Source: Mycolicibacterium diernhoferi (GTDB taxonomy: Bacteria > Actinomycetota > Actinomycetes > Mycobacteriales > Mycobacteriaceae). From it: a DNA stretch of 64,000 nucleotides. The stretch spans positions 1,426,001-1,490,000 of the forward strand of contig NZ_CP080332.1 in assembly GCF_019456655.1 (NCBI RefSeq). Direction: 5' to 3'. Positions 43,421-51,153 of the stretch are shown piece by piece. The position numbers and the translations under genes are program-made. Position 1 is the first letter of the stretch. Every line of letters begins with the position of its first letter. The notes beneath the pieces are model-generated. The model made no database searches. It was given only the letters and a program-made list of their open reading frames with translations, and was not told where the DNA came from.

Positions 43421-44764
43421 TCAGGAGGCCAGCCTGAGGTGCCGCTCTGCGGGCGGGTGGGCGACCGGAGCGGTGCGTGCATACACCGAAACCACCGAGC
43501 CCGTACGCACGATCCCGATCGGTCCGGCTCGGACGTAAGGCGTCAATTCCATTGTGTGCAAGGCCATCCGCGCCCGGGCCTGACGGTAGCCCAGCCGCAC
43601 GCCGGCGACCCCGGCTGCGAGCAGACCGCTGAGCCCGGGCAGCGCGGCAGAGAGCAGCGCCCACAGCGACATCGCCGCCAGGGCGGTGACGACCCCCTGC
43701 GCCGGCGTGTGGTGCGTGCCGTCGGGACCCCGCGACTCGGCGAGCGCCAGAGCGGCCGGCTGCAGTGACGAGGTCAACGCCAGGACCTTGCCCAGACTCA
43801 TACCGGCTGCGAGGGCACTGCTCAGAGTCGATGAACCCCGCTCGGGCGACAGCGAACGCGACAGGATCCTCTTCAGGACGAGCACGATCGAGTTCTCCGG
43901 GGAGAAAGCGCTCGGCAGGCGCGCATCGCCTACAGCTGGGCCTGCCCACGGCATACCGAGCGTGGCACGCAGGTCCGTGACCATTTGGATGACCGCCGTG
44001 ACGACATCGAGAGCCGTGGCCACCAGTGTGCTCAGCAGGTAGGCGACGGCTGCTCCGAGGCCCGGTGTGGCGATGGACGCGACCGCCGGTGCCGGCGTCG
44101 GCGCGGCGGGGGTCGGCGGACCCTGGACGGGTGCAGCGGGCGGGGGCGGGGCCGGAGCCGGAGCCGGAGCGGGGTCTGCCGCGGCCTGCGGGGTGCCGGG
44201 GGAGGCCGCGACGTGCACCGTCGGCTCCGCGGTCTGCACAGTGGATGTCGGCGCCGTGGCCGCGGTGTCCGAGCTGCTGCTCTTGGGCTCGCTGCTGTCC
44301 GAGCTGCCCCCGGAGGTGGCGGGCGCAGGAACCTCGATGACCTCTTCGGTGAAGGAGGTCCCCGTGTCGGTCGATGGCGTGTCGTCCGGCGCATTCGATT
44401 GAGCGAAGGAGGGCGAGCGGGTTTGGGCGTCCTCGAGGTCTCCGAGCGATGTGCCCGCTTCGTCGTCGTCCGGATCGGTGCTACCGGCGTCACCCTCGGA
44501 TGCCGACGCGCTGTGTGACGCGCTGTCTCCGGTGGTCGAGGTGTTCTTGCTGTCGCCGCCGGAATCGCTGGAGCTTTGACTCGAATCCGATGAGGCTTGG
44601 CCGTCGGGTTCGGCCGCTGCGATCGCGCCGTTGAGGCTGCCCATCACGAGCCCGGTGGACAGTAGGCATGCACCCGTGATCAGGTGAATACGCGTGACAA
44701 TGGGGGTCTCCTCGCAGTAACGCTCGAACCCAGCGGTCGACAACGACGCATGTGCGTGACCCAC
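43421..44764 (-). CDS. Exported Ser/Pro/Ala-rich mycobacterial protein
   Basis: Up to 447 residues from a GTG at 44764. Residues from about 25 on (TRIHLITGACLLSTGLVMGSLNGAIAAAEP) form a signal peptide only if translation starts later. GAGGAG lies 6 bases before an ATT at 44701, so a rare ATT start is possible. The mature part has a Ser/Asp/Glu-rich region (about 55-190) and a stretch of Pro-Ala repeats (PAPAPAPAPPPPAAP). A hydrophobic C-terminal half follows (VAYLLSTLVATALDVVTAV and later helices) whose function is not recognised. It is convergent with the cyclase gene. Confidence 0.75.
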   Translation of the reverse strand: MGHAHASLSTAGFERYCEETPIVTRIHLITGACLLSTGLVMGSLNGAIAAAEPDGQASSDSSQSSSDSGGDSKNTSTTGDSASHSASASEGDAGSTDPDDDEAGTSLGDLEDAQTRSPSFAQSNAPDDTPSTDTGTSFTEEVIEVPAPATSGGSSDSSEPKSSSSDTAATAPTSTVQTAEPTVHVAASPGTPQAAADPAPAPAPAPPPPAAPVQGPPTPAAPTPAPAVASIATPGLGAAVAYLLSTLVATALDVVTAVIQMVTDLRATLGMPWAGPAVGDARLPSAFSPENSIVLVLKRILSRSLSPERGSSTLSSALAAGMSLGKVLALTSSLQPAALALAESRGPDGTHHTPAQGVVTALAAMSLWALLSAALPGLSGLLAAGVAGVRLGYRQARARMALHTMELTPYVRAGPIGIVRTGSVVSVYARTAPVAHPPAERHLRLAS

Positions 44765-44831
44765 CTCACAACAGGGTTCAATTCTGCGGCCACGGCGTAA
44801 GTCCTGTCAATGGATCCTTTTGCCGGGGTGC

Positions 44832-45060
44832 TCACACGTCGCGGATCGCCACGACGACCACGGCAGGGTTGTAGAGGTAGACGTCGTGCCCACTGTGAGT
44901 TTCGGTGACCTGTTCGCCCCGGGTTGCGTCCGCGGGCAGCAGATCGGTGCGCCAGGGTTTGTCGGCCCGACAGAACCGCGGCGGGCACCGCCGGCATCGG
45001 AGGCGCCGCATCGATCCGGCGGAACGCATCGCTCGCCCGGGCCGATGACATCCGCGATGT
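44832..45060 (-). pseudogene. Remnant of an alpha/beta-hydrolase C-terminus, frameshifted
   Basis: The minus strand reads ASDAFRRIDAAPPMPAVPAAVLS in one frame. After an apparent extra G near 44970 it continues in the next frame as ADKPWRTDLLPADA and THSGHDVYLYNPAVVVVAIRDV before a stop. The end has the catalytic-His region (HSGHDVYLYNPAVV) and final helix of alpha/beta-hydrolases. No start codon or upstream core is present. It lies just after the hydrolase-type lipoprotein gene on the same strand. The assignment rests on a short match and is moderate. Confidence 0.5.
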
Positions 45061-45117
45061 GTTCGGTGACCGCGTCGACCGCCGCTCTCGGTCCCCGTTG
45101 ATCGCAGGACGTGGCGG

Positions 45118-46680
45118 TCACGCCGGGGCCAGCGCGGGCAACTCGATGTTCGCGATGCACGACCGGTCCACGTCCGGGTTGGGCTCGTCGATGAACGCGG
45201 TCATGATCGACTGGGCACACGAGGAGTCCGGTATGACGCCGTGCCCGCTGCCGGGAAAGTGCAGCACCGTCGAGTTGGGCAGACCGCCGGTGACATCGTC
45301 CACCCAGGCCGGCGCGGTGCTGGCGTCGAAGGTTCCGGACAGGATCAGCGTGGGGACCGCGCTGGAGGCCGGTTGGCGTGCGGCCGGGTCGGATCTGCCC
45401 ACACCCCAGGCGCGGCACTCGTCGAAGATGTGGCTGCCCGTCGGGGTGACCCGCAGGACCGCGTCGGGCAGGTCCGGCATGGCCTTCCGTGCGCCGGCCA
45501 GCGCCTCCTCCCGGGTCGTCCAGTTGGTCATCTCCTGGCAGTAGGCGCCCAGTGTCAACCCGTAGCCCAGCGTTCCGCGCTGCTCTGCCGGTAGGTCGCT
45601 CGCGGCGATCGCCTCGGCCGCCAAGGTCACATCGCCTCGGGAAGCGGCGTAGATCATCCGCGGAATATCGGCCACCCTGGCGGCATCCCGGCTCCAGTCG
45701 ACCACCAGTGGGACGAGCTTCGATCCGTCGACGGTGACGGGTACATCGCGTCCCGACGGGTCCGTCACCGTGACCTGTGCCGGTGCCCGATCCAAGGCAT
45801 CGACGGTCGCGGTGAACGTCTGCATCAGATCGGGGTACGCAGCGACGCAATGGGATTGGTCTGCGCATGCCCGGGTGATCGCGGCCAGTGCGCTGGCCGG
45901 GGCCTCCCACCACCGGTCGACGATGTTGATGTTCGGCGGCACCACCGAATCCAGGACCACCGAACGGACACCGTCCGGGTGGTCCCGCAGGATCTGCAAC
46001 GCCAGGTCGGAGCCGTAGGACACCCCGTAGAGGTTCCATTCCTTGATGCCCAACGCCGTCCGCAGATCGGCGTGGTCGGTGGCGTTCTCCAGGGAGTTGT
46101 AGGCCGCGAAGTCGACCCCGGAGGTGGCCAGCCGCTCCCGGCAGGCCGCCACTGCGGCCGCGGCGAGATTCGCCGTCGACTGCCGGGCAAGGACCAGATT
46201 GATTGACCGAGCGGTGAATTCGTCGGTCTCCGGGCAGGACAGGAAGGGGTCGCTGTGCACGGTTCCGCGCGGGTTGACGAAGATGACGTCGCGGTCGGCG
46301 TTCATTCCGCCCGCAATGACTCCTGGGGCGCTCAGTGTCCCGGCGCCGCCCGGCCCGCTGGCCAGGTAGACGATCGGATCCGCGGCGGGAGCGTCACTGA
46401 GTGCCTCCGCCCGGGCCACCAGGATCTGGATGGTACGTCCGTTGTCCACCCTGCGGTTCTCCGGGACGGTGAGGTATCCGCAGGTGAACTCCGGGCCGAG
46501 GCCGGATTCGGGTACTCCGGGGAAGTTCGGCCGAGGGCACGGGGCGGACACATAGGACAGCCTCGTCGTCTCGTGGGGGTCGGCACCGTCGGAACCGTCC
46601 TGTGCGCAGCCCGCCACCACGGCGGTGAGCACGGCCGACAGGAGAGCACTGAGCGTCGCTCGGGATTCACCGAAGCGCAT
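45118..46680 (-). CDS. Secreted lipoprotein alpha/beta-hydrolase (TAP-like peptidase family)
   Basis: A 520-residue protein. A signal sequence ends in the lipobox VAGC (Cys25 or so), so it is probably anchored in the outer leaflet of the plasma membrane. The hydrolase domain has GPGGAGTL (oxyanion hole), the nucleophile GVSYGSD and the late FPGSGHGVIPDSSCAQ with the catalytic His. A C-terminal TAP-like domain has several Cys that could form disulfides. It resembles the mycobacterial exported tripeptidyl-aminopeptidase/CaeA-like family. ATG 46680 is chosen; upstream extension is Arg-rich and has no signal. Confidence 0.9.
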   Translation of the reverse strand: MRFGESRATLSALLSAVLTAVVAGCAQDGSDGADPHETTRLSYVSAPCPRPNFPGVPESGLGPEFTCGYLTVPENRRVDNGRTIQILVARAEALSDAPAADPIVYLASGPGGAGTLSAPGVIAGGMNADRDVIFVNPRGTVHSDPFLSCPETDEFTARSINLVLARQSTANLAAAAVAACRERLATSGVDFAAYNSLENATDHADLRTALGIKEWNLYGVSYGSDLALQILRDHPDGVRSVVLDSVVPPNINIVDRWWEAPASALAAITRACADQSHCVAAYPDLMQTFTATVDALDRAPAQVTVTDPSGRDVPVTVDGSKLVPLVVDWSRDAARVADIPRMIYAASRGDVTLAAEAIAASDLPAEQRGTLGYGLTLGAYCQEMTNWTTREEALAGARKAMPDLPDAVLRVTPTGSHIFDECRAWGVGRSDPAARQPASSAVPTLILSGTFDASTAPAWVDDVTGGLPNSTVLHFPGSGHGVIPDSSCAQSIMTAFIDEPNPDVDRSCIANIELPALAPA

Positions 46681-46801
46681 CCTTGCCGCCCTCCCGCCGG
46701 ACTGTCCCCTGCTCGGACGGTAGCCGACGGCGTAATCCAGCGGAGTGGATCGGGGCCGATATCTGCCACGCGGGGCTGTTCTCGGATGGCGCACAGCGGT
46801 A

Positions 46802-46819
46802 ACCTCGACCTATCGAGGT
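46802..46819 (+). promoter_or_regulatory. Hairpin enclosing the ribosome-binding site of the small secreted protein
   Basis: ACCTCGA (46802-46808) pairs perfectly with TCGAGGT (46813-46819), and the right arm contains the GAGGTGAG ribosome site. The start codon is at 46829. Folding would hide the site. Whether it is regulated is inferred. Confidence 0.5.
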
Positions 46820-46828
46820 GAGAAAACC

Positions 46829-47101
46829 ATGAAACTCCTCTACATGGCCTCAGCAGGTGTATTGGCACTCGGTCTCGGCGCCGCAACGGTGATCGGCACG
46901 GGCGTGGCGAGTGCCGCTCCAGGCGCGCCCGGCATCGAATTCCCGCAGAAGCCGCATCACGGCGGTGGGTGGGACGACCGGGGGCCCAAACCCGGCAAAG
47001 GGCATGGGCCCTGGGGCAAAGGCTTCGGTATCGACGGCATCGATGCGTGCATCAGCGCGACCGGCCCGTACGGCAACGTTTCGGGTTTCGTCTGTATCTG
47101 A
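46829..47101 (+). CDS. Small secreted His/Gly/Pro-rich protein
   Basis: A 90-residue protein with a cleavable signal peptide (LLYMASAGVLALGLGAATVIG, with a probable cleavage after ASA, residue about 29). The mature part, of about 60 residues, is rich in Gly, Pro, Lys and His (PQKPHHGGGWDDRGPKPGKGHGPWGKGFG). It has two Cys, one in DACIS and one at the end in GFVCI, able to form a disulfide. I do not recognise a characterised family; similar small secreted proteins occur in many mycobacteria. The stop codon begins a 7-base tandem repeat. Confidence 0.8.
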   Translation: MKLLYMASAGVLALGLGAATVIGTGVASAAPGAPGIEFPQKPHHGGGWDDRGPKPGKGHGPWGKGFGIDGIDACISATGPYGNVSGFVCI

Positions 47102-47126
47102 GCGCTGAGCGCTGAGCGCTGAGCAC
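47099..47126 (+). repeat. Heptanucleotide tandem repeat TGAGCGC
   Basis: TGAGCGC occurs three times in a row (47099-47119) followed by TGAGCAC. The first TGA is the stop codon of the small secreted protein. Since the unit is 7 bases, successive TGAs fall in all three frames. Confidence 0.9.
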
Positions 47127-47127
47127 G

Positions 47128-47631
47128 TCAGCCGAGGTGCCGGTCGACCGGTGCCGGCTGAATCGTCACCAACTGCAACGTGCCCGTCCGGGACTCGTCG
47201 GCCACGAAATGCACGACCAGGGTGTCCGGCGGGAACCGGGTGGCCAGGGCGTTGAGGGTTCTGGGCAGGAACACCCTGGCTTTGGCGTTGCCGTACCAGT
47301 TGGGATCGGTCGGGTCGGTGTCGAGACCGCTGACCTTGTCGATCGCCTCGTCCCACTCCCGTACGGCCTGCGGGAGCGGGTCCGCGAACCCCGTGGACTT
47401 CAGGTACGCATCTTCTTGTCCCGCAAGCGTTATCGGGTGTGCACCGCCGACCGGGGTGCCGGTGATGGTGCCGTCCACGACGTCGGCCGTCACCGATACC
47501 AACCGGGCGGTGCAGACGCCCACGGGGTCACAGGTGTCCAGCGGGGTCGCAGGAGCGGGTGCAGCGGCCAGAACGGCCGGGACCGTCAACGCGGCGAGGG
47601 CGGCCAGGGCGCGGCCGCAGGGCTTGAGCAC
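47128..47631 (-). CDS. Secreted protein of unknown function
   Basis: A 167-residue protein with a typical signal peptide (RALAALAALTVPAVLAAAPAPA, cleaved near residue 28) and a mature domain beginning TPLDTCDPVGVCTARLVSV with two Cys. The start is GTG 47631, preceded by GGAGG. A long perfect inverted repeat lies about 20 bases upstream. I do not recognise the family. It is convergent with the small secreted protein gene. Confidence 0.8.
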   Translation of the reverse strand: MLKPCGRALAALAALTVPAVLAAAPAPATPLDTCDPVGVCTARLVSVTADVVDGTITGTPVGGAHPITLAGQEDAYLKSTGFADPLPQAVREWDEAIDKVSGLDTDPTDPNWYGNAKARVFLPRTLNALATRFPPDTLVVHFVADESRTGTLQLVTIQPAPVDRHLG

Positions 47632-47650
47632 GGGACCTCCTCCGGAAGTG

Positions 47651-47681
47651 CGACGTCACTGAAGGGTATTCGGTGACGTCG
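47651..47681. promoter_or_regulatory. Perfect 9-base inverted repeat upstream of a secreted-protein gene
   Basis: CGACGTCAC (47651-47659) and GTGACGTCG (47673-47681) form a perfect inverted repeat with a 13-base spacer, 20 bases upstream of the leftward GTG at 47631. It could be an operator or an mRNA leader hairpin. Confidence 0.5.
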
Positions 47682-47725
47682 TCGCCGGAGTTACAGTCCG
47701 CAGCTCACCAGCGGCCGCGCCGGGG

Positions 47726-48016
47726 TCAGGCGCTGCGGCGCATCCCGCGCTTGAGCAGGATCTCGCGCTCGGATTCGGACAGGCCGCCCCAAATGCCGTA
47801 GGGCTCACCGACGGCCAGGGCATGTGACCGGCACTGGGTGATCACCGGGCAGGCCCGGCACAGTTCCTTGGCGCGCATCTCGCGCTGGGAACGGGCCCGG
47901 CCACGCTCACCATCGGGATGGAAGAAGACCGAGGAATCGACACCCCGACATTGACCCTGCATTTGCCAGTCCCAGATGTCGGCGTTGGGTCCGGGCAGTT
48001 GCTGCGGTTGTGGCAT
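47726..48016 (-). CDS. whiB3: WhiB3 iron-sulfur redox regulator
   Basis: A 96-residue Wbl protein. Four cysteines (Cys23, Cys53, Cys56, Cys62) bind a [4Fe-4S] cluster. The G-I-W-G-G turn (residues 74-78) and basic C-terminus (LLKRGMRRSA) bind DNA or the principal sigma factor. The N-terminus MPQPQQLPGPNADIW is nearly that of M. tuberculosis WhiB3, which senses redox state and controls lipid metabolism. ATG 48016 is chosen with GAGAGGGG 8 bases upstream; the frame is open further up without homology. It lies opposite to sigD, as in M. tuberculosis. Confidence 0.95.
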   Translation of the reverse strand: MPQPQQLPGPNADIWDWQMQGQCRGVDSSVFFHPDGERGRARSQREMRAKELCRACPVITQCRSHALAVGEPYGIWGGLSESEREILLKRGMRRSA

Positions 48017-48411
48017 TTGAAAACCCCTCTCTTCGCACTCATTTCGCGAAGACGCGTGGGTGCGTGAGTCGCGGAACTGAACCGAGCACATGTCGCCGGT
48101 GACATCTCGTGCACACAACGTAGAAGGGCTACCGAAAACCAGTCAATAGCCAGGCTCACCGCGAAAAGGCATAACCGCAGGGTGTGAATTTACGTCACGT
48201 TCATCGAGTTCACTTGCGGGCAACCCGGGGGGTGGTTTACCACAGTTCGCGGACCGCCGCAGAACGGCGTTTTCCCTGCTCGCGTGAAATCGGCCGATGT
48301 GCGGGCCGGAGCCCGGTTGATCTGTTGGTAACGTGCCGACCATCAAGAGTTAACGAAGGTTGGTTTGGTCACTTTTTTGTGTGCCACCACGATCTTGATA
48401 GCGTCCGGGCG
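48017..48411. other. Intergenic region between whiB3 and the sigD-linked gene
   Basis: 395 bases with no convincing gene. It holds the leftward whiB3 promoter (48117-48146) and leader, with TTCGCGAA at 48043-48050 in the leader. Rightward, 48184-48411 is open in the frame of the next gene, but the composition is intergenic-like and lacks homologous sequence. Confidence 0.6.
48117..48146 (-). promoter_or_regulatory. Probable whiB3 promoter
   Basis: Read on the minus strand, TTGACT (48146-48141) and TACGTT (48122-48117) are separated by 18 bases. This predicts a transcript start near 48110 and a leader of about 94 bases before the whiB3 ATG. Confidence 0.5.
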
Positions 48412-49215
48412 ATGGCCAGCCCGAGATCCGCCGTGACTGCCCGCCTGACCGAAGCCGCCTTCGGTGCTGATCCGCGACGCTGGCCGCTGCCGGTCGCCGA
48501 CACCCCCCATGACCGGTGGTTGCGTGCGGTCGCGGCCGGTGGCCAAGGCCGGTACGCCGGCGCATTCGCCGAACTCGACGTGATCGTCCGGACCGCTCGG
48601 TCCGGGCCCGTGCTCTCCCTGGCACACAGCACCCGTGCCTCGTTCCTGCGCCAGCTGGGTGGTCACGATCTCGCCCGCGGATGGGACGGCCGGGCCTGGG
48701 CAGTGGCCGGAACCGACACCGAGGCCGGCGTGGACGCGCTCGTCGGGCTTGCCGCCGATGCGTTGGGGGTGGGGCGGCTGGCGGCGTCGGCGCGGCTGCT
48801 GCAGCGGGCCCGAGCCCTGCTGCACCCGGGGGCGCCGGCCCGTCTGCCCGTCCGGCTGAGCTGGGTATCGGCGGAGTTGGCGATGGCCGGCGGCGACGGC
48901 GCAGCGGCCGTCACACACGCCGAACGCGCGGTCGAACTGGCCGAGCGCCTCGGCTCCGCCCGGCACCGGGTGAAATCTCAGGTGGTGCTGTCGGCGGCGC
49001 TGTGCTGTGCGGGACGACTCGACGATTCACGTGAGGTTGCCGACACCGCGTTCGCTGAGACGGCCGAGTTCGGGCTCGTCCCGCTGCGCTGGGCGCTGGG
49101 CTGCCTGCTCGCCGATATCGGCAGTACCGGGCATTCCGCACAGCAGGTCGCCGACATTCGCGATGCGGCCGCCGATACAGTGCGACGCGGAGGCGGCGTG
49201 TGGACGCGTCGCTGA
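48412..49215 (+). CDS. Helical-repeat (TPR-like) protein upstream of sigD
   Basis: A 267-residue Ala/Arg/Leu-rich protein made of repeated antiparallel helices (for example GQGRYAGAFAELDVIVRTARS, LAASARLLQRARALLHPGAP, AAVTHAERAVELAERLGS), a tetratricopeptide-like pattern. It corresponds by position to the conserved gene next to sigD in M. tuberculosis (Rv3415c, from memory). ATG 48412 is used; a longer frame exists without support. A role with SigD or WhiB3 is suggested only by conserved neighbourhood. Confidence 0.78.
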   Translation: MASPRSAVTARLTEAAFGADPRRWPLPVADTPHDRWLRAVAAGGQGRYAGAFAELDVIVRTARSGPVLSLAHSTRASFLRQLGGHDLARGWDGRAWAVAGTDTEAGVDALVGLAADALGVGRLAASARLLQRARALLHPGAPARLPVRLSWVSAELAMAGGDGAAAVTHAERAVELAERLGSARHRVKSQVVLSAALCCAGRLDDSREVADTAFAETAEFGLVPLRWALGCLLADIGSTGHSAQQVADIRDAAADTVRRGGGVWTRR

Positions 49216-49303
49216 GCCGATTCACCCCATCTCGATCGTTAGTGTTTATCTGACGCAATAGTCCGCCCAAGTCCCATCCGTAACGCTGGAGAGATCAACC
49301 ACG

Positions 49304-49879
49304 ATGACAATTTCGGGAGAACGTCTCGATGATGTCGTCGCTGATGCTGTGGCGGGGGATCGTGACGCTCTCCGGGTGGTCTTGGAGACCATCCGCCCGA
49401 TCATCGTCCGGTATTGCCGGGCACGGATCGGGTCAGCTGAACGAAGTGGTCTGTCCGCAGACGACATTGCGCAGGAGGTGTGCTTGGCCGCCATCACGGC
49501 GTTGCCGCGCTATAAGGATCAGGGACGTCCGTTCCTGGCCTTCGTGTACGGCATAGCGGCGCACAAGCTTGCCGATGCCCACCGCGCATCGGCGCGCAAC
49601 CGCGCCGAGCCCACCGACAACGTGCCGGAGCGGTTCTCCGGCGAGGCCGGCCCGGAACAGCTGGCCATCGACGCCGACGCGTCGGTCCGGATGGACAGGC
49701 TGCTGGCCACCCTTCCGGAGAAGCAGCGGGAGATCCTCATCCTGCGTGTCGTCGTCGGAATGAGCGCCGAGGAAACCGCGGAAGCGGTCGGTAGTACCCC
49801 CGGCGCGGTGCGGGTCGCCCAGCACCGTGCCCTGGCCAAACTCAAGTCTCAGATCACAGCGGGAGGTGAACATGCCTGA
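49304..49879 (+). CDS. sigD: ECF RNA polymerase sigma factor SigD
   Basis: A 191-residue ECF sigma factor. Region 2 (about 20-90) has the -10-recognising LSADDIAQEVCLAAITALPRY. Region 4 (about 130-185) has LPEKQREILILRVVVGMSAEETAEAVGSTPGAVRVAQHRALAKLK, a helix-turn-helix for -35 binding. The start is ATG 49304. Its stop overlaps the next gene by 8 bases. That gene encodes a membrane anti-sigma factor, so SigD is held at the membrane until released. Confidence 0.95.
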   Translation: MTISGERLDDVVADAVAGDRDALRVVLETIRPIIVRYCRARIGSAERSGLSADDIAQEVCLAAITALPRYKDQGRPFLAFVYGIAAHKLADAHRASARNRAEPTDNVPERFSGEAGPEQLAIDADASVRMDRLLATLPEKQREILILRVVVGMSAEETAEAVGSTPGAVRVAQHRALAKLKSQITAGGEHA

Positions 49880-51146
49880 TTTCGGTCGCTGGACCGCCAA
49901 CGGCGGTGATCCCTCCCTCAACGACATCAATCGCGCGGACAAGTTCCTGGATGCGCTGGCTGCCGAACAGGCGCCGTTCGCCACCGACCGCGGTGACGCC
50001 GATCTCGCCTTCCTGCTGTCGGGCTGGCGCGATGAGGTCCGCCACGTCCCGATGGACCACATCCTCACCCCGTCGCAGGCCGGCGCGGCGCTGGTCGATG
50101 CGACGACCGTCCGGCGTCGACCGAACCGGCTGTCGCTGGCGGTCGTCGGCTCGGCCGCTGCGGCGGTGTTCTGCCTCGGCGGTTTCGGCACCGCGGTGTT
50201 CGCGGCCGGGCCCGGTGACGGTCTCTACGGCGTGCGCAGCATGCTCTTCGGCGACGAGAGGGCCACCCGCGACGATGCGGTGGTGCTGGCGGCGCAGACC
50301 GAACTGGCCCAGGTGCAGCAGCTGGTTGAGCAGGGACAGTGGGATCTGGCCCAGGACAAGCTGGCCGCGCTGTCTGCGACGGTGCAGAGCGTGGATCGGG
50401 TCGAGCAGAAGCAAGACCTGATCGAACAGTGGAATGCGTTGACCTACAAGGTCGTCGAGCAGGATCCGGCCGCCACCCTGCCGCCGCCGGGGGAGCCGCT
50501 GCCGGTGCTGCCGGCATCGCCGCTGACGCTGCTGCCCGTTCCGGTGATCGAGGATCCCGCCGCGGTCATCACGACCGCGCCCGGCGAAGAATCCGCGACG
50601 ACCGCGCCAGGAACGACTGAACCGGCGACCACTGGGCCGGCAACCACGTCGGCCGAGACGACCGGCCTCGAGGCACCGGCGAGCCCGTCGGAGACCTCAC
50701 CGGTCGAGACGACCACGGCGGTGCCGACCACGACACCGGCCACGAGTGCATCGCCGACGACCACAGCAGCGCCGACCACGACTGCATCGCCGACGACCAC
50801 GGCGGTGCCGACCACGACACCGGCCACGAGTGCATCGCCGACGACCACGACGGTGCCCACTACGACGGTGCCCACTACGACGGCGCCGGCCACCACGAGT
50901 GTGCCGACCGCCACCACGACCACCACGGTGGTGCAGTCGAGCGCCTCGGCGCCGCCACGGGCCAGTGCGCCGCCGGCCTCCGCACCCGCGGAGCCGCCGA
51001 GCAGCGTTGCGGAGACGGCCGTGCGGGAGGCACCGGCGGTCGAGGAGGAGCCGGTCGTCGAGCCGACGCAGCAGCGTCCGGCAGCGACGGTTCCGCCGGT
51101 GGTCACCACCACCACGGTGCCGATGCCGTCAGACGGCGAGGAATAA
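49872..51146 (+). CDS. rsdA: Anti-sigma-D factor RsdA, membrane protein with long Thr/Pro-rich exterior
   Basis: A 424-residue protein. The cytoplasmic N-terminus (1 to about 85) binds SigD (DINRADKFLDALAAE, DADLAFLLSGWRDEVR). One membrane helix lies at about 87-110 (LSLAVVGSAAAAVFCLGGFG). A small extracytoplasmic helical segment follows (TRDDAVVLAAQTELAQVQQLVEQGQWDLAQDKL). After it come about 200 residues of Thr/Pro/Ala/Ser repeats. ATG 49872 is chosen with GGGAGG upstream. Coupling to sigD is by overlap. The repeat part includes an exact 57-base DNA duplication. Confidence 0.92.
   Translation: MPDFGRWTANGGDPSLNDINRADKFLDALAAEQAPFATDRGDADLAFLLSGWRDEVRHVPMDHILTPSQAGAALVDATTVRRRPNRLSLAVVGSAAAAVFCLGGFGTAVFAAGPGDGLYGVRSMLFGDERATRDDAVVLAAQTELAQVQQLVEQGQWDLAQDKLAALSATVQSVDRVEQKQDLIEQWNALTYKVVEQDPAATLPPPGEPLPVLPASPLTLLPVPVIEDPAAVITTAPGEESATTAPGTTEPATTGPATTSAETTGLEAPASPSETSPVETTTAVPTTTPATSASPTTTAAPTTTASPTTTAVPTTTPATSASPTTTTVPTTTVPTTTAPATTSVPTATTTTTVVQSSASAPPRASAPPASAPAEPPSSVAETAVREAPAVEEEPVVEPTQQRPAATVPPVVTTTTVPMPSDGEE
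50708..50848 (+). repeat. In-frame direct repeat in rsdA
   Basis: A 57-base stretch (50708-50764) recurs exactly at 50792-50848, an 84-base (28-codon) period. It encodes Thr/Pro/Ala/Ser sequence of the VPTTTPATSASP type. The surrounding region (about 50610-50930) is made of shorter related units. Copy number could vary without shifting the frame. Confidence 0.85.
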
Positions 51147-51153
51147 CCGCAGG

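Noticed and set aside
49280..49305. GTAACGCT followed by CGAT near the sigD start, a possible ECF autoregulatory promoter
   Set aside because: The downstream element would overlap the start codon itself, putting transcription inside the coding sequence. Not called.
50610..50930. Repetitive DNA in rsdA as a CRISPR or mobile repeat
   Set aside because: The repeats stay in frame and encode a Thr/Pro stalk typical of exported linkers.
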